A DNA stretch of 55,490 bases from positions 1 to 55,490 of the forward strand of contig DATJAY010000036.1 of NCBI GenBank assembly GCA_035515795.1, given 5' to 3'. This DNA comes from Candidatus Acidiferrales bacterium (GTDB lineage Bacteria; Bacteroidota; Ignavibacteria; Kryptoniales; JAKASW01). The notes beneath the pieces are model-generated. The model saw nothing but the letters and a program-made list of their open reading frames with translations, made no database searches and had not been told where the DNA came from. Made by a program: the position numbers and the translations under genes. Below are positions 1 through 9,192 of the stretch, in pieces; position 1 is the stretch's first letter; every line of letters starts with the position of its first letter.

Positions 1-1561
1 TTTGAATTCAAACGGCCAGGACCTCTCGATCAGCGATCATGTCGGTAATCTCGGCTTTTATCTCTCAGCATCACGTCAGGAAACCGATCGCCGAATTGAC
101 ACCCCTGTACCGAACCTGTTCCATGATCATGGCTTCGATTACTTCCTCTACGGCAAGTTCGATTATATACTCAGCGATGTCGATTACCTGACGGCAAATT
201 TGAATTTCGGGAGAACAAACACAGAAGTTCCTTACGATCCCAATGTGCAAATTGCCTCCGATGTCCAGGAGACCACAAATTCCTTTCAAGCTATCTCTTA
301 TTTTCGGGAGATAAACACAGAGTCAGATCACCAGGAGAATTTGTTTGTCGGAGCGTATGCGCGTCAGGGTGGTCTGATCTATAATCCGGGAGACATCGAC
401 CCTCCGAATTTCAAATTCACATCCCAATATACTAGTGACACCACGGAGTCGTATCGCCTATTTGAAGATAGAAATTTCAACACTTTCGGCGTCCGATCTA
501 CTTATGACAAAAGAATATCTCACGAGTTTATGTATAAGACCGGCGTCAATTTCAGCAGCGCCGTAGGGAGAGAAAATTTTTCCTCTCAAGATTCCGTCGG
601 CAATCAAGGGCCATCACTTCACAGTCCTTTTGCGGGGTCAGATTTTGGAACATTCCTCGAAGCAGACTGGCGCGTTCTCGATTGGACTTCTTTCGATGCG
701 GGAGTTCGCTACGATCAACATATTGCTCCAGATGTTGAAATACAGCATCAGGTTAGCCCGCGCTTCCAGTGGAACTTTCTGATCGATGATAACAATTCAG
801 CGTATGCATATTACGGCAAACTCTTCATGCCGACAAACATCGAAGGCCTACGATCAATAGCTCAAAATGTCAGCAGCTCAGTAACACCAACATATCCCGA
901 GCGGAGCGATTTCTACGAGGCCGTCTATACACATAGCTTCTCCGTCGGCCTTCGGTTAAAATCAGCAGGCTTCTACAAATATGCACATCCATTTACGGAC
1001 GATGCCACAATTGGTAACACGGCAATCAAGACTCCATTCAACATTTCTACGGTGAGAACGACCGGAGTAGAGCTGTCTCTGTCATATAGCGATCCGGGCA
1101 CACCATGGTCGGGACATCTGAACTCGTCGGTTATCCATGCGGTCGGTTACGGTGCATTGACGGGAGGATTTTTGCCTCCTAGTACTGATGGTTCCGGAAC
1201 AGATCTCGATCATGACCAGAGACTCTCAGTTGTCGCCGACATCAATTACCAGCCGCAGGATTGGTTCGTCAATCTTGAGGCCATCTACGGCTCAGGCCTT
1301 TCCAACGGACTTCCGCAAGCCATCTCCGTTTATAAAACGGGATTATTCGATTTCAACCAAGCGGTACACACGACTCCGTATTGGATACTGAACATCGGTG
1401 CGGGATATACTTTCTTTCTTACGGGAGAATCCTTCTTCCGTCCATCTCTTTATGTAACAAATGTATTTAACCACATACATTTGATAAAAGGGGCATATAC
1501 AACTGGCGCGAGCTGGGAAGAGCCGAGAAATGTGGTATTTAAAATCGCATATCACCTATAA
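1..1561 (+). CDS. TonB-dependent receptor, C-terminal part (5' end outside window)
   Basis: The reading frame is open from the first bases of the window, so the gene starts upstream; the TTG at position 2 is not a credible start. About 519 residues remain. They show alternating aromatic and polar beta-strand patterning typical of the 22-strand barrel of TonB-dependent outer-membrane receptors, including a barrel strand at the very C terminus ending in a hydrophobic residue after an aromatic (VVFKIAYHL). The plug domain and TonB box would lie outside the window. The family imports siderophores, metals, vitamins or sugars across the outer membrane; nothing here identifies the substrate. A broken CDF metal-efflux gene follows 38 bases downstream, which weakly hints at metal handling. 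Confidence 0.85.
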   Translation, partial: LNSNGQDLSISDHVGNLGFYLSASRQETDRRIDTPVPNLFHDHGFDYFLYGKFDYILSDVDYLTANLNFGRTNTEVPYDPNVQIASDVQETTNSFQAISYFREINTESDHQENLFVGAYARQGGLIYNPGDIDPPNFKFTSQYTSDTTESYRLFEDRNFNTFGVRSTYDKRISHEFMYKTGVNFSSAVGRENFSSQDSVGNQGPSLHSPFAGSDFGTFLEADWRVLDWTSFDAGVRYDQHIAPDVEIQHQVSPRFQWNFLIDDNNSAYAYYGKLFMPTNIEGLRSIAQNVSSSVTPTYPERSDFYEAVYTHSFSVGLRLKSAGFYKYAHPFTDDATIGNTAIKTPFNISTVRTTGVELSLSYSDPGTPWSGHLNSSVIHAVGYGALTGGFLPPSTDGSGTDLDHDQRLSVVADINYQPQDWFVNLEAIYGSGLSNGLPQAISVYKTGLFDFNQAVHTTPYWILNIGAGYTFFLTGESFFRPSLYVTNVFNHIHLIKGAYTTGASWEEPRNVVFKIAYHL

Positions 1562-1599
1562 GTGGCTGAGTTTTTTTTGTCCATGAAGGAATAAAGTAG

Positions 1600-1893
1600 A
1601 TGTCACATGTCCGAAAACCAATTGCCGGGGCTTTGATACTCAACACGTCAATTTGCTTGGTGGAAGCTCCGGCAGGTTTTTCGGCGAACAGTCTCAGTTT
1701 AGTCATGGACGGATTTCATAACATGCCGGATGAGACAGCACCGGTGTTTCTTTACCTTGCATTTATTTTATCTGCTAATCTATCTCGGAAACCGCATTAG
1801 ACCTTAACCGCAGCCAAAGGCTTATTCTTCAGTGGAGCCGCGTGGGGAGAGCCGAGGAGTTTTATGTCTAAAGTCTCGGTGAATGTGGATTAA
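1600..1893 (+). pseudogene. Truncated cation diffusion facilitator (CDF) efflux protein
   Basis: A 66-residue frame (1600-1800) resembles the first two transmembrane helices of CDF zinc/cobalt exporters: a hydrophobic segment, then the hallmark stretch SLSLVMDGFHNMPDE (compare the family's L-x-x-D-x-x-H-N-x-x-D), then a second hydrophobic helix and a SRKP turn. A TAG at 1798-1800 stops it. The same frame continues to a second stop near 1893 with a sequence that no longer resembles the family. Full CDF proteins have about 300 residues and six helices, so this is a remnant. The assignment rests on motif recognition only. Confidence 0.6.
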
Positions 1894-1899
1894 GAACGT

Positions 1900-2595
1900 T
1901 TATTCCGCCAGATGAAACTCTTGGTATGTGTTCCTTGTCGTATCGATTTGGACAGTCTTCTGAAAAGTGTGTCCACCTGGCGTGCGGAGGACAAATTCTA
2001 TTTTCGTGGAGACATAGACGGTATCGGCGGTATTGTTCACATCATATTTAGTGAACGGGATTCCGAACCCAAAAATCCCATGGGGTAGGAAGAAATTGCC
2101 TGATTCATCTGTGATTGCCAAGGGAGTTTTCTTCACGAGAGATCCATAGTCGACGTCACAGAGCTCGATTCTAATATCCAGTACCATGGTATCCCCTACG
2201 AAGTGAATAACGTAAATGCCGTTGGTAATCTTAAGTGAATCCCAATCAATCAAAATCGGCGCAGTGCCCGTGGTGTCTTCAAATATTTTCCCCATGAACT
2301 CTCCGGTATACCAACGATAGAGCGTCATCGTCACATGATGGAATCGATAGCCGGGAAGTTGATACGGGATCGAATCCGATGGACATGTCCTCCCGATTTT
2401 CTCGAAAAGTGGAACCGGCTCAGTATCAAAAACATAATGAATACCAACTGCACCGATTGGGTCTCCGAAACTATCGACTACGTGTCCATAGAACATCCGT
2501 GACTCTTGCTCAACGCCAACGGGGTTACTTCCTTTATTGCAACTTTGGGAAACTATCGCAACGAACACGCAAAAACAGGTAATCGCCTTTTTCAT
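1900..2595 (-). CDS. Lipoprotein with carboxypeptidase-regulatory-like domain
   Basis: 231 residues. The N terminus is a lipoprotein signal peptide (MKKAITCFCVFVAIVSQSC) with the lipidated cysteine at residue 19. After a short linker the segment FYGHVVDSFGDPIGAVGIHYVF (about residues 35-56) matches the start of a carboxypeptidase-regulatory-like Ig-type fold, where GxVxDxxGxPIxGAxV is typical; ITDESGNFFLPHG near residue 165 looks like the later 'T-D-x-x-G-x-F' element of the same fold. Such domains are common in Bacteroidota surface lipoproteins and are structural or adhesive. No enzyme motif is visible. It is monocistronic and convergent with the upstream CDF remnant. Confidence 0.7.
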   Translation of the reverse strand: MKKAITCFCVFVAIVSQSCNKGSNPVGVEQESRMFYGHVVDSFGDPIGAVGIHYVFDTEPVPLFEKIGRTCPSDSIPYQLPGYRFHHVTMTLYRWYTGEFMGKIFEDTTGTAPILIDWDSLKITNGIYVIHFVGDTMVLDIRIELCDVDYGSLVKKTPLAITDESGNFFLPHGIFGFGIPFTKYDVNNTADTVYVSTKIEFVLRTPGGHTFQKTVQIDTTRNTYQEFHLAE

Positions 2596-2708
2596 ATCCT
2601 GCAGCCCATTAACTCTGGAAATTACTCCTCCTATTCCGCGAATGCAACCCGCGAACCGTATTGGTTTAATAGAGAGAAAGACCTCCGACTTCGACGAGTC
2701 CGCTCATT

Positions 2709-4022
2709 CTACATCCACCGCTTCTCTTTTGCGAAGCAGGTCAACTCGTCTCTGAACTTCGGGTGAGCGATGTCGATAAGCGCTTTTGTTCTCTCGCTGA
2801 TCTTCTTGCCGTGCAGGTTAACGACCCCAAATTCAGTCGCAACGTAATGCACGTCGCCCCGCGAGGTCGTCACGCCTGCACCCTCGGCGAGATGGGTCGC
2901 GATTCGCGAGACCGTTCCGCTCTTTGCTGTCGACGGGAGCGCCACGATAGGTTTTCCGCCTTCCGATCTTGCCGCGCCGCGGATGAAATCCACCTGCCCG
3001 CCGAAACCGCTGTAGAAATTGTAACCCATTGAATCGGCGCAAACCTGGCCGGTGAGATCGATCTGAATCGCCGAGTTTATCGCAACCATTTTCTTATTCT
3101 GGCTGATTATGAATGGATCATTGACGTAATGAGTTGGATGGAACTCGGCTATCGGATTATTGTGGATAAAGTCAAAGAGTCTCTTGCTTCCAAGAACGAA
3201 CCCGGCGACCATCTTTCCCGGGTGGAGCGATTTCCTTTCATTCGTTATTATCCCGTTCTCTACAAGTTTTATTATGCCGTCTGAAAACATTTCGGAATGG
3301 ACACCGAGATCCTTCTTCCCTTCGAGCGACATCAACACTGCGTCGGGAATTTTCCCGATGCCAAGCTGGAGAGTCGATCCGTCTTCAATAAGCCCGGAAA
3401 TATTCTCGCCGATTTTCCTATAGACATCGATTTCATCCCCGGTCGCGTCCGGTTCAACCTGAGGAAGCTCCATTATCGGCGCGTCAACTTCGACCACTTT
3501 ATGGACTTTGCTGATATGGATGAAGCTGTCTCCTAATGCCCGCGGCATGCTGTGGTTCACCTGCGCGATGACGACTTTTGCGACATCGGTTGCTGCCTTC
3601 GTTATGTCGACTCCTACTCCGAAGCTGCAGAAGCCATGTTCGTCGGGAGGTGAAACATGAATAAGCGCAACATCTATTTTTATTTCGCCCGAATAGAAAA
3701 GGCCCGGTATTTCCGAGAGAAATATCGGTACGAAATCGGCGCGGCCCTCGTTGACGGCATCGCGGACATTCTTTCCGAGGAACAATGCCGTGTGCCTGAA
3801 GTGATTTGCCATGCCTGGCTCGGTATATTTTGCCTTGCCAACAGTGAGAACGTGTATGATTTCACAGTCACAAAGTTCCGGTGCGCGTGCCACCATGGCA
3901 TCGACGAGTATTTCGGGAACAGCGCAACCCGGGTGGAGATGAATCTTGTCGCCGGATTTGATGACTTTCACCGCTTCTTCAGCGGTGGTAACCCTGCTTC
4001 GATATGTATCAACCCAGGACAT
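2709..4022 (-). CDS. Acetyl-CoA hydrolase/transferase family protein (4-hydroxybutyrate CoA-transferase-like)
   Basis: 437 residues, the usual length of the AbfT/Cat-type CoA-transferases, which move CoA between acyl groups or hydrolyse acyl-CoA through a glutamyl-CoA thioester. The family motif VHSEMFSDG is present, placing the likely catalytic glutamate at residue 244. LQLGIGKIPDAV (about 219-230) and SGFGGQVDF near residue 345 are conserved CoA-binding and C-domain segments. It starts 6 bases after the stop of the alanine-dehydrogenase-like gene, so the two are one transcription unit, which suggests fermentation of amino-acid carbon to an organic acid. The exact acyl substrate cannot be read from sequence. 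Confidence 0.88.
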   Translation of the reverse strand: MSWVDTYRSRVTTAEEAVKVIKSGDKIHLHPGCAVPEILVDAMVARAPELCDCEIIHVLTVGKAKYTEPGMANHFRHTALFLGKNVRDAVNEGRADFVPIFLSEIPGLFYSGEIKIDVALIHVSPPDEHGFCSFGVGVDITKAATDVAKVVIAQVNHSMPRALGDSFIHISKVHKVVEVDAPIMELPQVEPDATGDEIDVYRKIGENISGLIEDGSTLQLGIGKIPDAVLMSLEGKKDLGVHSEMFSDGIIKLVENGIITNERKSLHPGKMVAGFVLGSKRLFDFIHNNPIAEFHPTHYVNDPFIISQNKKMVAINSAIQIDLTGQVCADSMGYNFYSGFGGQVDFIRGAARSEGGKPIVALPSTAKSGTVSRIATHLAEGAGVTTSRGDVHYVATEFGVVNLHGKKISERTKALIDIAHPKFRDELTCFAKEKRWM

Positions 4023-4028
4023 TGGCGA

Positions 4029-5144
4029 TCACAGACATCCTTCTATCGGCTCAAATTTCTTTCCGAAAATCTTAGCCGCCCTCTCCTGCGTAAAGTGACC
4101 ATCGAATGCACAAACTCCTCTCGCAAGCCCGCGATCCTCTTTCAATGCCGGTATAACGCCTTTCAGCGCAATCTCAATTACATAAGGCAAAATAGTATTG
4201 GTCAATGCGTAGGTCGCAGTTCTCGCAACCGCTCCGGTTATGTTCGGCACGCAATAATGGATCACATCATGGAGCACGAAAACCGGATCCTGAAGTGTCG
4301 TCGGCCTGCTCGTTTCAACACAGCCACCCTGGTCAATCGAAACATCGACGATCACTGCCCCCGGCTTCATCGATTTGACCATTTCCTCAGTCACGACATG
4401 CGGAGTGCGCTCTCCTCTCATGGAAACCGCTCCGATCAGGACATCCGCATAGGCCACACTTTTCTTCACGTTCACGGGCGTGACAAGCGCTGTCGTGACG
4501 CGTTTCATGAGAAGTTGATCAACCTTTCTCAGCTGTTTGATGTCGCGATCAAGTACGATTGCCTGCGCACCGAGTCCGACGGCCGTACGCGCAGCTTCGG
4601 TACCGACAACGCCCGCGCCGAGAATCACGACCGCAGCCGGAGCAATTCCGGCGGCACCGCCAAGAATTATGCCGCGACCATGGTTATCCGTTTCAAGCAG
4701 ACGCGCCGAGATAAAAATTGAGAGCTGCCCTGCAATCTCGCTCATCGAATGGACAACAGGTCTATCGCCGTCTTCAGTCTCCACAAATTCATAACCGATC
4801 ATATTGATCTTCTTCTGCAGAACGGATTCGATCAACTGCGGCTTTGCCACGGGGAGATTTAAAAAGCTGAAAGTGGTTTGTCCGTGCTCCATCATGTCGA
4901 TTTCTTCGACCTTCGGAGCTTCGACGGAACAAACCAGCTCGCACCGCCTGAACACTTCGTCCTTGGAATAGACTACGGTAGCGCCCGCTTTCCGGTATGC
5001 TTCGTCCCCGAAACGGCTCAACTTCCCCGCGCCGGTTTCGACATAAACCGTATGACTATGGTGGACGAGCGTTGCAACAGCCGACGGGGTCAGCGATACG
5101 CGATTCTCATGCTTTGCAAATTCATTCGGAATGCCGATGTTCAT
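4029..5144 (-). CDS. Alanine dehydrogenase/PNT-family protein
   Basis: 371 residues with the alanine dehydrogenase/transhydrogenase-alpha fold order: the N-terminal IPNEFAKHENRVSLTP (substrate arginine at residue 15), the Rossmann motif GAGVVG at 176-181, and VDVSIDQGGCVETSRPTT followed by HYCVPNITGAVARTA in the C-terminal half. Canonical alanine dehydrogenase converts L-alanine and NAD+ to pyruvate, ammonia and NADH. Two residues essential in the well-studied enzymes appear to be replaced: the lysine of the KVKEP motif (here SVEAP) and the histidine of YLHL (here FLNL). This matches a Bacteroidota subfamily usually annotated as Ald, but the activity should be treated as unproven. It is the first gene of a pair with the CoA-transferase. 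Confidence 0.8.
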   Translation of the reverse strand: MNIGIPNEFAKHENRVSLTPSAVATLVHHSHTVYVETGAGKLSRFGDEAYRKAGATVVYSKDEVFRRCELVCSVEAPKVEEIDMMEHGQTTFSFLNLPVAKPQLIESVLQKKINMIGYEFVETEDGDRPVVHSMSEIAGQLSIFISARLLETDNHGRGIILGGAAGIAPAAVVILGAGVVGTEAARTAVGLGAQAIVLDRDIKQLRKVDQLLMKRVTTALVTPVNVKKSVAYADVLIGAVSMRGERTPHVVTEEMVKSMKPGAVIVDVSIDQGGCVETSRPTTLQDPVFVLHDVIHYCVPNITGAVARTATYALTNTILPYVIEIALKGVIPALKEDRGLARGVCAFDGHFTQERAAKIFGKKFEPIEGCL

Positions 5145-5235
5145 AGCTCGGTTATCAGATTAAAGCTGCCATGTTTATTTAATAGTTGCCAAATGTCTCG
5201 GTTCTAAGTCCGTATTCAAAAATGTCGGATCACGT

Positions 5236-6810
5236 TCACTTTGTTACTTCATACAGCACAGCAAGCCGCGGACCGGTAATACACAGAGGCTTCAGCCCTG
5301 GATGCGGCACGTCGAGTTGAAGAAGATTGAGAAACTGAGGCCTCAATCCCGCCTCCAAATTACCATAGTAAAGAAATTTCACATCGTCCCTTCTTAGAAC
5401 GGCTAGCAGCGAATCGTAATTACCAATCATCGGAAATGGATAGAATTGCATTCCAAGAAGATATGCAATATGCGGCTTCCTAGCAACGATCTTCGCGTTA
5501 TCATACTGACCATGATATGCTTCGTGGAAGCAGTCTCTGACGAAAAGCATTTCATTCGGGCCGCTGCTTATATTGCGAGAATTGAACGAATATGAATCCC
5601 AAAAGGAGATTATGAGCAGAGCCAAGACAATATAGCTAAGTGATGGTCGCACATTTTTCTCCGCCCCAAACTTCGCAAGAAATGCTTTCAAAAAAAACGC
5701 AAAGGATAACATATACATCGGAACCAGGAATAGCGAAAATCTCTCCGAATAAAAGACCAGCAGTAAAATCACGAAGAAAGAAATGAAGATTATCATCAAT
5801 CCGATTTTCTTTCTATCTGGACGAAAGAAAACCAAAAACAATCCCCCGGATAGAGAAAGGATGCCTATCGCAATGTTGGTCAAGCGCGAGAGATCATTAA
5901 TTAGATGAGTAAAAGCGTTTGCCAGGAGAGTCGCGAGAAACAAAAACGGAGCTTTAAAAACAACGTCTGAGTAACCCGTGTATTGGTTGGCGAATTTAGA
6001 CCAGAAATTGTCCCAGGTAACTCTCCCCCGTGAAAATACCTCGTAAGCGATGTTCTGATAATTCTTGTCGTAGAAAAAACTTCCGCGGTTTAGTTTCAAA
6101 TAGATAGACCATGGCGCAGCAAAGACGACAAAGACCGCAACCCAAATCACGACAGCGGAATACCTCGTCAGACCTCTGACCTGGACAGATCTCAACAGAA
6201 TTACGAATGGAACTACCAGGAGAAAAACAAGACCGACGTATCTCACGAGATACGCCAGCGACATGCATGCCGCAGATAGACAGAGTTCTGAAACCGTAAT
6301 CACGGGTCTCCGAAACAGAAGGAGTAAACCCGCGAGAGAGACGGCGACGAAAAACATGTCGGTACTCGCTGTGTAAGAGTATTGAACGAACGATTTGTTG
6401 ACTGATACGAAGACTGTGGAAACGAATGCAACATCGGAAGAAAACACGGATTTTAAAATCTCGAATATGAAAAGCAAAGAGAGGGATGCCGAAAGGGCTG
6501 AAATAATAATGCCTGACCTGAACAGATCTCCGAAGACCTTGCCAAACAATCCGAGAGTCCAAGGATATAACGGACCATGGAACGCATCTATTGTAATCTT
6601 GCCGAGCAAAAAATCCCGTGCCTGAGGAGCATACCCCCAGTAGAAATCGGTCTCAGCGCCGAAATCGCCTACCTTATGAAAAGTCAAACCAAAGAATAGC
6701 AGAGCAGCGAAGTATACTCCGGCAAATATCGGGATGAATCTCCTTGAATCGTAAAGCGGCTCCAATTGCGGAAACAATTTGGTCCGATCTAATTGCTCGG
6801 TGATATTCAT
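5236..6810 (-). CDS. GT39/ArnT-like multi-pass membrane glycosyltransferase
   Basis: 524 residues with about eleven hydrophobic helices. The first helix is followed by a luminal loop containing AETDFYWGYAPQARDFLLG and FHGPLYPW, the acidic-residue arrangement seen in protein-mannosyltransferase/ArnT-type GT-C enzymes that use lipid-linked sugars. The C-terminal 100 residues form a soluble domain. The likely role is transfer of a sugar from a polyprenyl-phosphate donor to a glycan or protein on the periplasmic face of the inner membrane. No other cell-wall glycan genes are adjacent, so the acceptor is unknown. A GGAGG lies about 17 bases before the ATG, a wide spacing. Confidence 0.75.
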   Translation of the reverse strand: MNITEQLDRTKLFPQLEPLYDSRRFIPIFAGVYFAALLFFGLTFHKVGDFGAETDFYWGYAPQARDFLLGKITIDAFHGPLYPWTLGLFGKVFGDLFRSGIIISALSASLSLLFIFEILKSVFSSDVAFVSTVFVSVNKSFVQYSYTASTDMFFVAVSLAGLLLLFRRPVITVSELCLSAACMSLAYLVRYVGLVFLLVVPFVILLRSVQVRGLTRYSAVVIWVAVFVVFAAPWSIYLKLNRGSFFYDKNYQNIAYEVFSRGRVTWDNFWSKFANQYTGYSDVVFKAPFLFLATLLANAFTHLINDLSRLTNIAIGILSLSGGLFLVFFRPDRKKIGLMIIFISFFVILLLVFYSERFSLFLVPMYMLSFAFFLKAFLAKFGAEKNVRPSLSYIVLALLIISFWDSYSFNSRNISSGPNEMLFVRDCFHEAYHGQYDNAKIVARKPHIAYLLGMQFYPFPMIGNYDSLLAVLRRDDVKFLYYGNLEAGLRPQFLNLLQLDVPHPGLKPLCITGPRLAVLYEVTK

Positions 6811-6872
6811 CTCTCAGTTCGGAATGCCTCCTTTGTTGAAGCGGAGCCTCGCGCTTCACTTCAATTTTGATT

Positions 6873-8300
6873 TTAAGCCTTGGACTTCCGATTTTCCAAA
6901 TACTCATCAATTGCCGCCGCGGAACGCTGGCCGTCTTCCATCGCAAGAATGACTGTCGCGCCGCCGCGTGAAAGATCGCCGCCTGCGAAAACTCCCGGAC
7001 GGCTCGTCTGACAGTTCTTATCGACGACGACAGTCCCTCGCTTCGACATATCGAGACCGGGAGTCGTCGCCTGCAATATCGGGTTAGGCCGCTGACCAAT
7101 TGCGAGGATGACTGTATCGACGTCCATGATGAAACCGGAACCGGGAATCTCGACCGGTCTTCTTCGTCCCGATGCGTCCGGCTCGCCCAGCTGCATCTTG
7201 ACACACTCCATTGCCTTCACCCATTTGTTTTCGCCGGCGATGATCCTGACGGGGTTGGTCAGCATGTGGAATTCTATGCCTTCCTCCTCAGCATGATGCA
7301 CTTCCTCTTCACGCGCGGGCATCTCTTCCTTGCTTCGCCTGTATACCAGATATGCCTTCTCGGTCCCGAGACGGTTTGCAGTCCGGACTGCATCCATGGC
7401 CGTGTTGCCGCCTCCGATCACCGCGACTCGTTTCCCAATCTTCACCGGAGTGTCATATTCCGGGAACTTATATCCATTCATAAAGTTGACGCGCGTCAGG
7501 AACTCGCTTGCAGAGAAGACACCGGGAAAATTCTCTCCCGGGATTCCGAGAAAGTTCGGGGTTCCCGCACCGGTTCCGAGGAACACTGCGTCGAAACCAA
7601 AATCGTCCATTAACTCATCGACCGTTGCTGTTCTCCCAATGACGAAGTTGGTTATTACTTCCACGCCAAGCTTCTTTACGTTTTCAATTTCCAGGTCGAG
7701 AATCGATTTCGGCAGACGAAATTCCGGAATCCCATACCTGAGGACTCCGCCGGCCGCATGAAGGGCTTCGAAGATCGTTACTCTGTATCCGAGTTTCGCA
7801 AGCTCGGCCGCACACGTCAACCCCGCGGGCCCCGATCCGACGATTGCGACTTGCTCTTTGCGTTTCTCATGTGCCATGGACCCGTTGGATAGATTGTGTA
7901 TCCTCTCATAGTCCGCAACGAAACGTTCCAACTTACCGATCGCAACGGGCTGATGTTTTTTGCCGATAGGGCAAACCGCTTCGCATTGGGTTTCCTGCGG
8001 ACAAACCCTGCCGGTGATCGCAGGGAGATAATTTTTCTCTTTTATTTTCTTCACCGCCCCGAAATAGTCTTTCTCGACCATCAGCTTGATAAAACCGGGA
8101 ATGTCTATTCCAACCGGGCAGCCTTCGACACAAAGCGGTTCTTTGCAGTCGATGCACCGGAGCATTTCCCGTGACACAAGATTTTCATCGAAGCCGAAAG
8201 AAACTTCCTCGAAGTTATGTCTGCGGACATCCGCATCCTGCTCTATCGGGACTTGTCTCGAAATCTTCAGGCGTTCAGAAGGCTTCAACGTGTTAGGCAT
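6873..8300 (-). CDS. nfnB: NADH-dependent ferredoxin:NADP+ oxidoreductase, large subunit (NfnB / GltD-like)
   Basis: 475 residues from the ATG at 8300, chosen because an AAGGAG lies 7 bases upstream; a longer frame to 8489 has no family similarity and lies inside nfnA. The N-terminal domain has two iron-sulfur cysteine groups, C49-C52-C57-C61 (CIDCKEPLCVEGCP) and C100-C106-C110 (CPQETQCEAVCPIG). A first dinucleotide fold has GSGPAG (155-160), a second GGGNTAMDA, and the FAD-closing motif GVFAGGDLSRGG is near the C terminus. In the Nfn complex this subunit carries the bifurcating FAD and reduces NADP+. It is also homologous to the small subunit of glutamate synthase and to sulfide dehydrogenase SudA, but the overlap with an NfnA gene favours Nfn. 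Confidence 0.9.
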   Translation of the reverse strand: MPNTLKPSERLKISRQVPIEQDADVRRHNFEEVSFGFDENLVSREMLRCIDCKEPLCVEGCPVGIDIPGFIKLMVEKDYFGAVKKIKEKNYLPAITGRVCPQETQCEAVCPIGKKHQPVAIGKLERFVADYERIHNLSNGSMAHEKRKEQVAIVGSGPAGLTCAAELAKLGYRVTIFEALHAAGGVLRYGIPEFRLPKSILDLEIENVKKLGVEVITNFVIGRTATVDELMDDFGFDAVFLGTGAGTPNFLGIPGENFPGVFSASEFLTRVNFMNGYKFPEYDTPVKIGKRVAVIGGGNTAMDAVRTANRLGTEKAYLVYRRSKEEMPAREEEVHHAEEEGIEFHMLTNPVRIIAGENKWVKAMECVKMQLGEPDASGRRRPVEIPGSGFIMDVDTVILAIGQRPNPILQATTPGLDMSKRGTVVVDKNCQTSRPGVFAGGDLSRGGATVILAMEDGQRSAAAIDEYLENRKSKA

Positions 8301-9192
8301 TCGCAGGCTCCTTCGTACCGACTTTGCTTCTCGTGGTGCATTCGCAGCCGGAGGAATCGTTTTGAGCAAACTCTTTGTCAAATTTATCGAGCGAGATTTT
8401 TTCCAGCTCCATATAACTTCGATTCCTCGTGATAAGCTCGTTGAAATCGACGAGGTGTCCGTCGAACTCGGGGCCATCCACGCAGGCAAATTTTGTTTCG
8501 TTCCCGACCGAAACGCGGCATGCTCCGCACATACCTGTCCCGTCCATCATGATCGGATTCAAGCTCACGAAAGTCTTGATTCCGAGAGGTTTCGTGAAAT
8601 CCGAAACCGCTTTCATCATTATAATCGGCCCGATTGCGTAGACACCTTTGACATCCGGATCATTCTTCAAATATTCATCGAGCGCGTTTGTGACCAATCC
8701 CTTCATGCCGTACGAACCGTCGTCGGTCGTCGCAAAAAATTCATCGGAAAGTCCCCGCAGCTCATCCTCGAGTATTATAAGGTCCTTCGATCTTGCACCG
8801 ACAATGGTGATGAGTTTATTCCCGGCATTCTTCAATGCCTTCGCTATCGGATAAACTTCGGCAGTCCCGACGCCCCCGCCGATGCAGACCACCGTCCCAT
8901 AGTTGTGAATCGGCGTCGGGTTTCCGAGCGGTCCGGCAACATCCAGAAGAAATCCGCCTTTCTTCTGCAGGCTCAGAAGCTTCGTCGTCTTGCCGATCGT
9001 CTGTACCATGATGGTAATCGTACCGCCATCCGGATCGGAGTCGACAATCGTCAGAGGGATTCGCTCGCCGCGATCGTTCACGCGGAGGATAATAAAATTG
9101 CCTGCTTTATGTTTCCTGGCTACATAAGGAGCTCTGATCACAAATTTCGTTATGGATTTGGCTGGAGTTTCCTTGGAGAGAATTTCAAACAT
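8293..9192 (-). CDS. nfnA: NADH-dependent ferredoxin:NADP+ oxidoreductase, small subunit (NfnA / SudB-like)
   Basis: 299 residues of the ferredoxin-reductase/PyrK type: an FAD-binding barrel with RIPLTI (44-49), an NAD-binding fold with GGGVGTAEVYP (105-115), and a C-terminal [2Fe-2S] site with D217, C222, C225 and C237 in DGTGMCGACRV and FACVDGPEFDGH. The aspartate plus three cysteines is the pattern known from NfnA. It binds NADH and passes electrons to the large subunit, so that NADH and reduced ferredoxin are coupled to NADPH formation. Its stop overlaps the start of nfnB by 8 bases and its ATG overlaps the stop of the upstream small gene by one base, so all three should be co-translated. 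Confidence 0.9.
   Translation of the reverse strand: MFEILSKETPAKSITKFVIRAPYVARKHKAGNFIILRVNDRGERIPLTIVDSDPDGGTITIMVQTIGKTTKLLSLQKKGGFLLDVAGPLGNPTPIHNYGTVVCIGGGVGTAEVYPIAKALKNAGNKLITIVGARSKDLIILEDELRGLSDEFFATTDDGSYGMKGLVTNALDEYLKNDPDVKGVYAIGPIIMMKAVSDFTKPLGIKTFVSLNPIMMDGTGMCGACRVSVGNETKFACVDGPEFDGHLVDFNELITRNRSYMELEKISLDKFDKEFAQNDSSGCECTTRSKVGTKEPANA

Noticed and set aside
3657-4721. 354-residue plus-strand open frame
   Set aside because: It lies antisense to the CoA-transferase and alanine-dehydrogenase-like genes, is rich in Arg/His/Cys as expected for a shadow frame, and has no domain.
6838-6865. 7-bp hairpin before the GT39 gene as a terminator
   Set aside because: No T-run on either strand and it directly precedes the ribosome site of the next gene.
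8301-8489. Longer start for nfnB
   Set aside because: The extension has no similarity to the family, lies entirely inside nfnA, and the ATG at 8300 has a good ribosome site.
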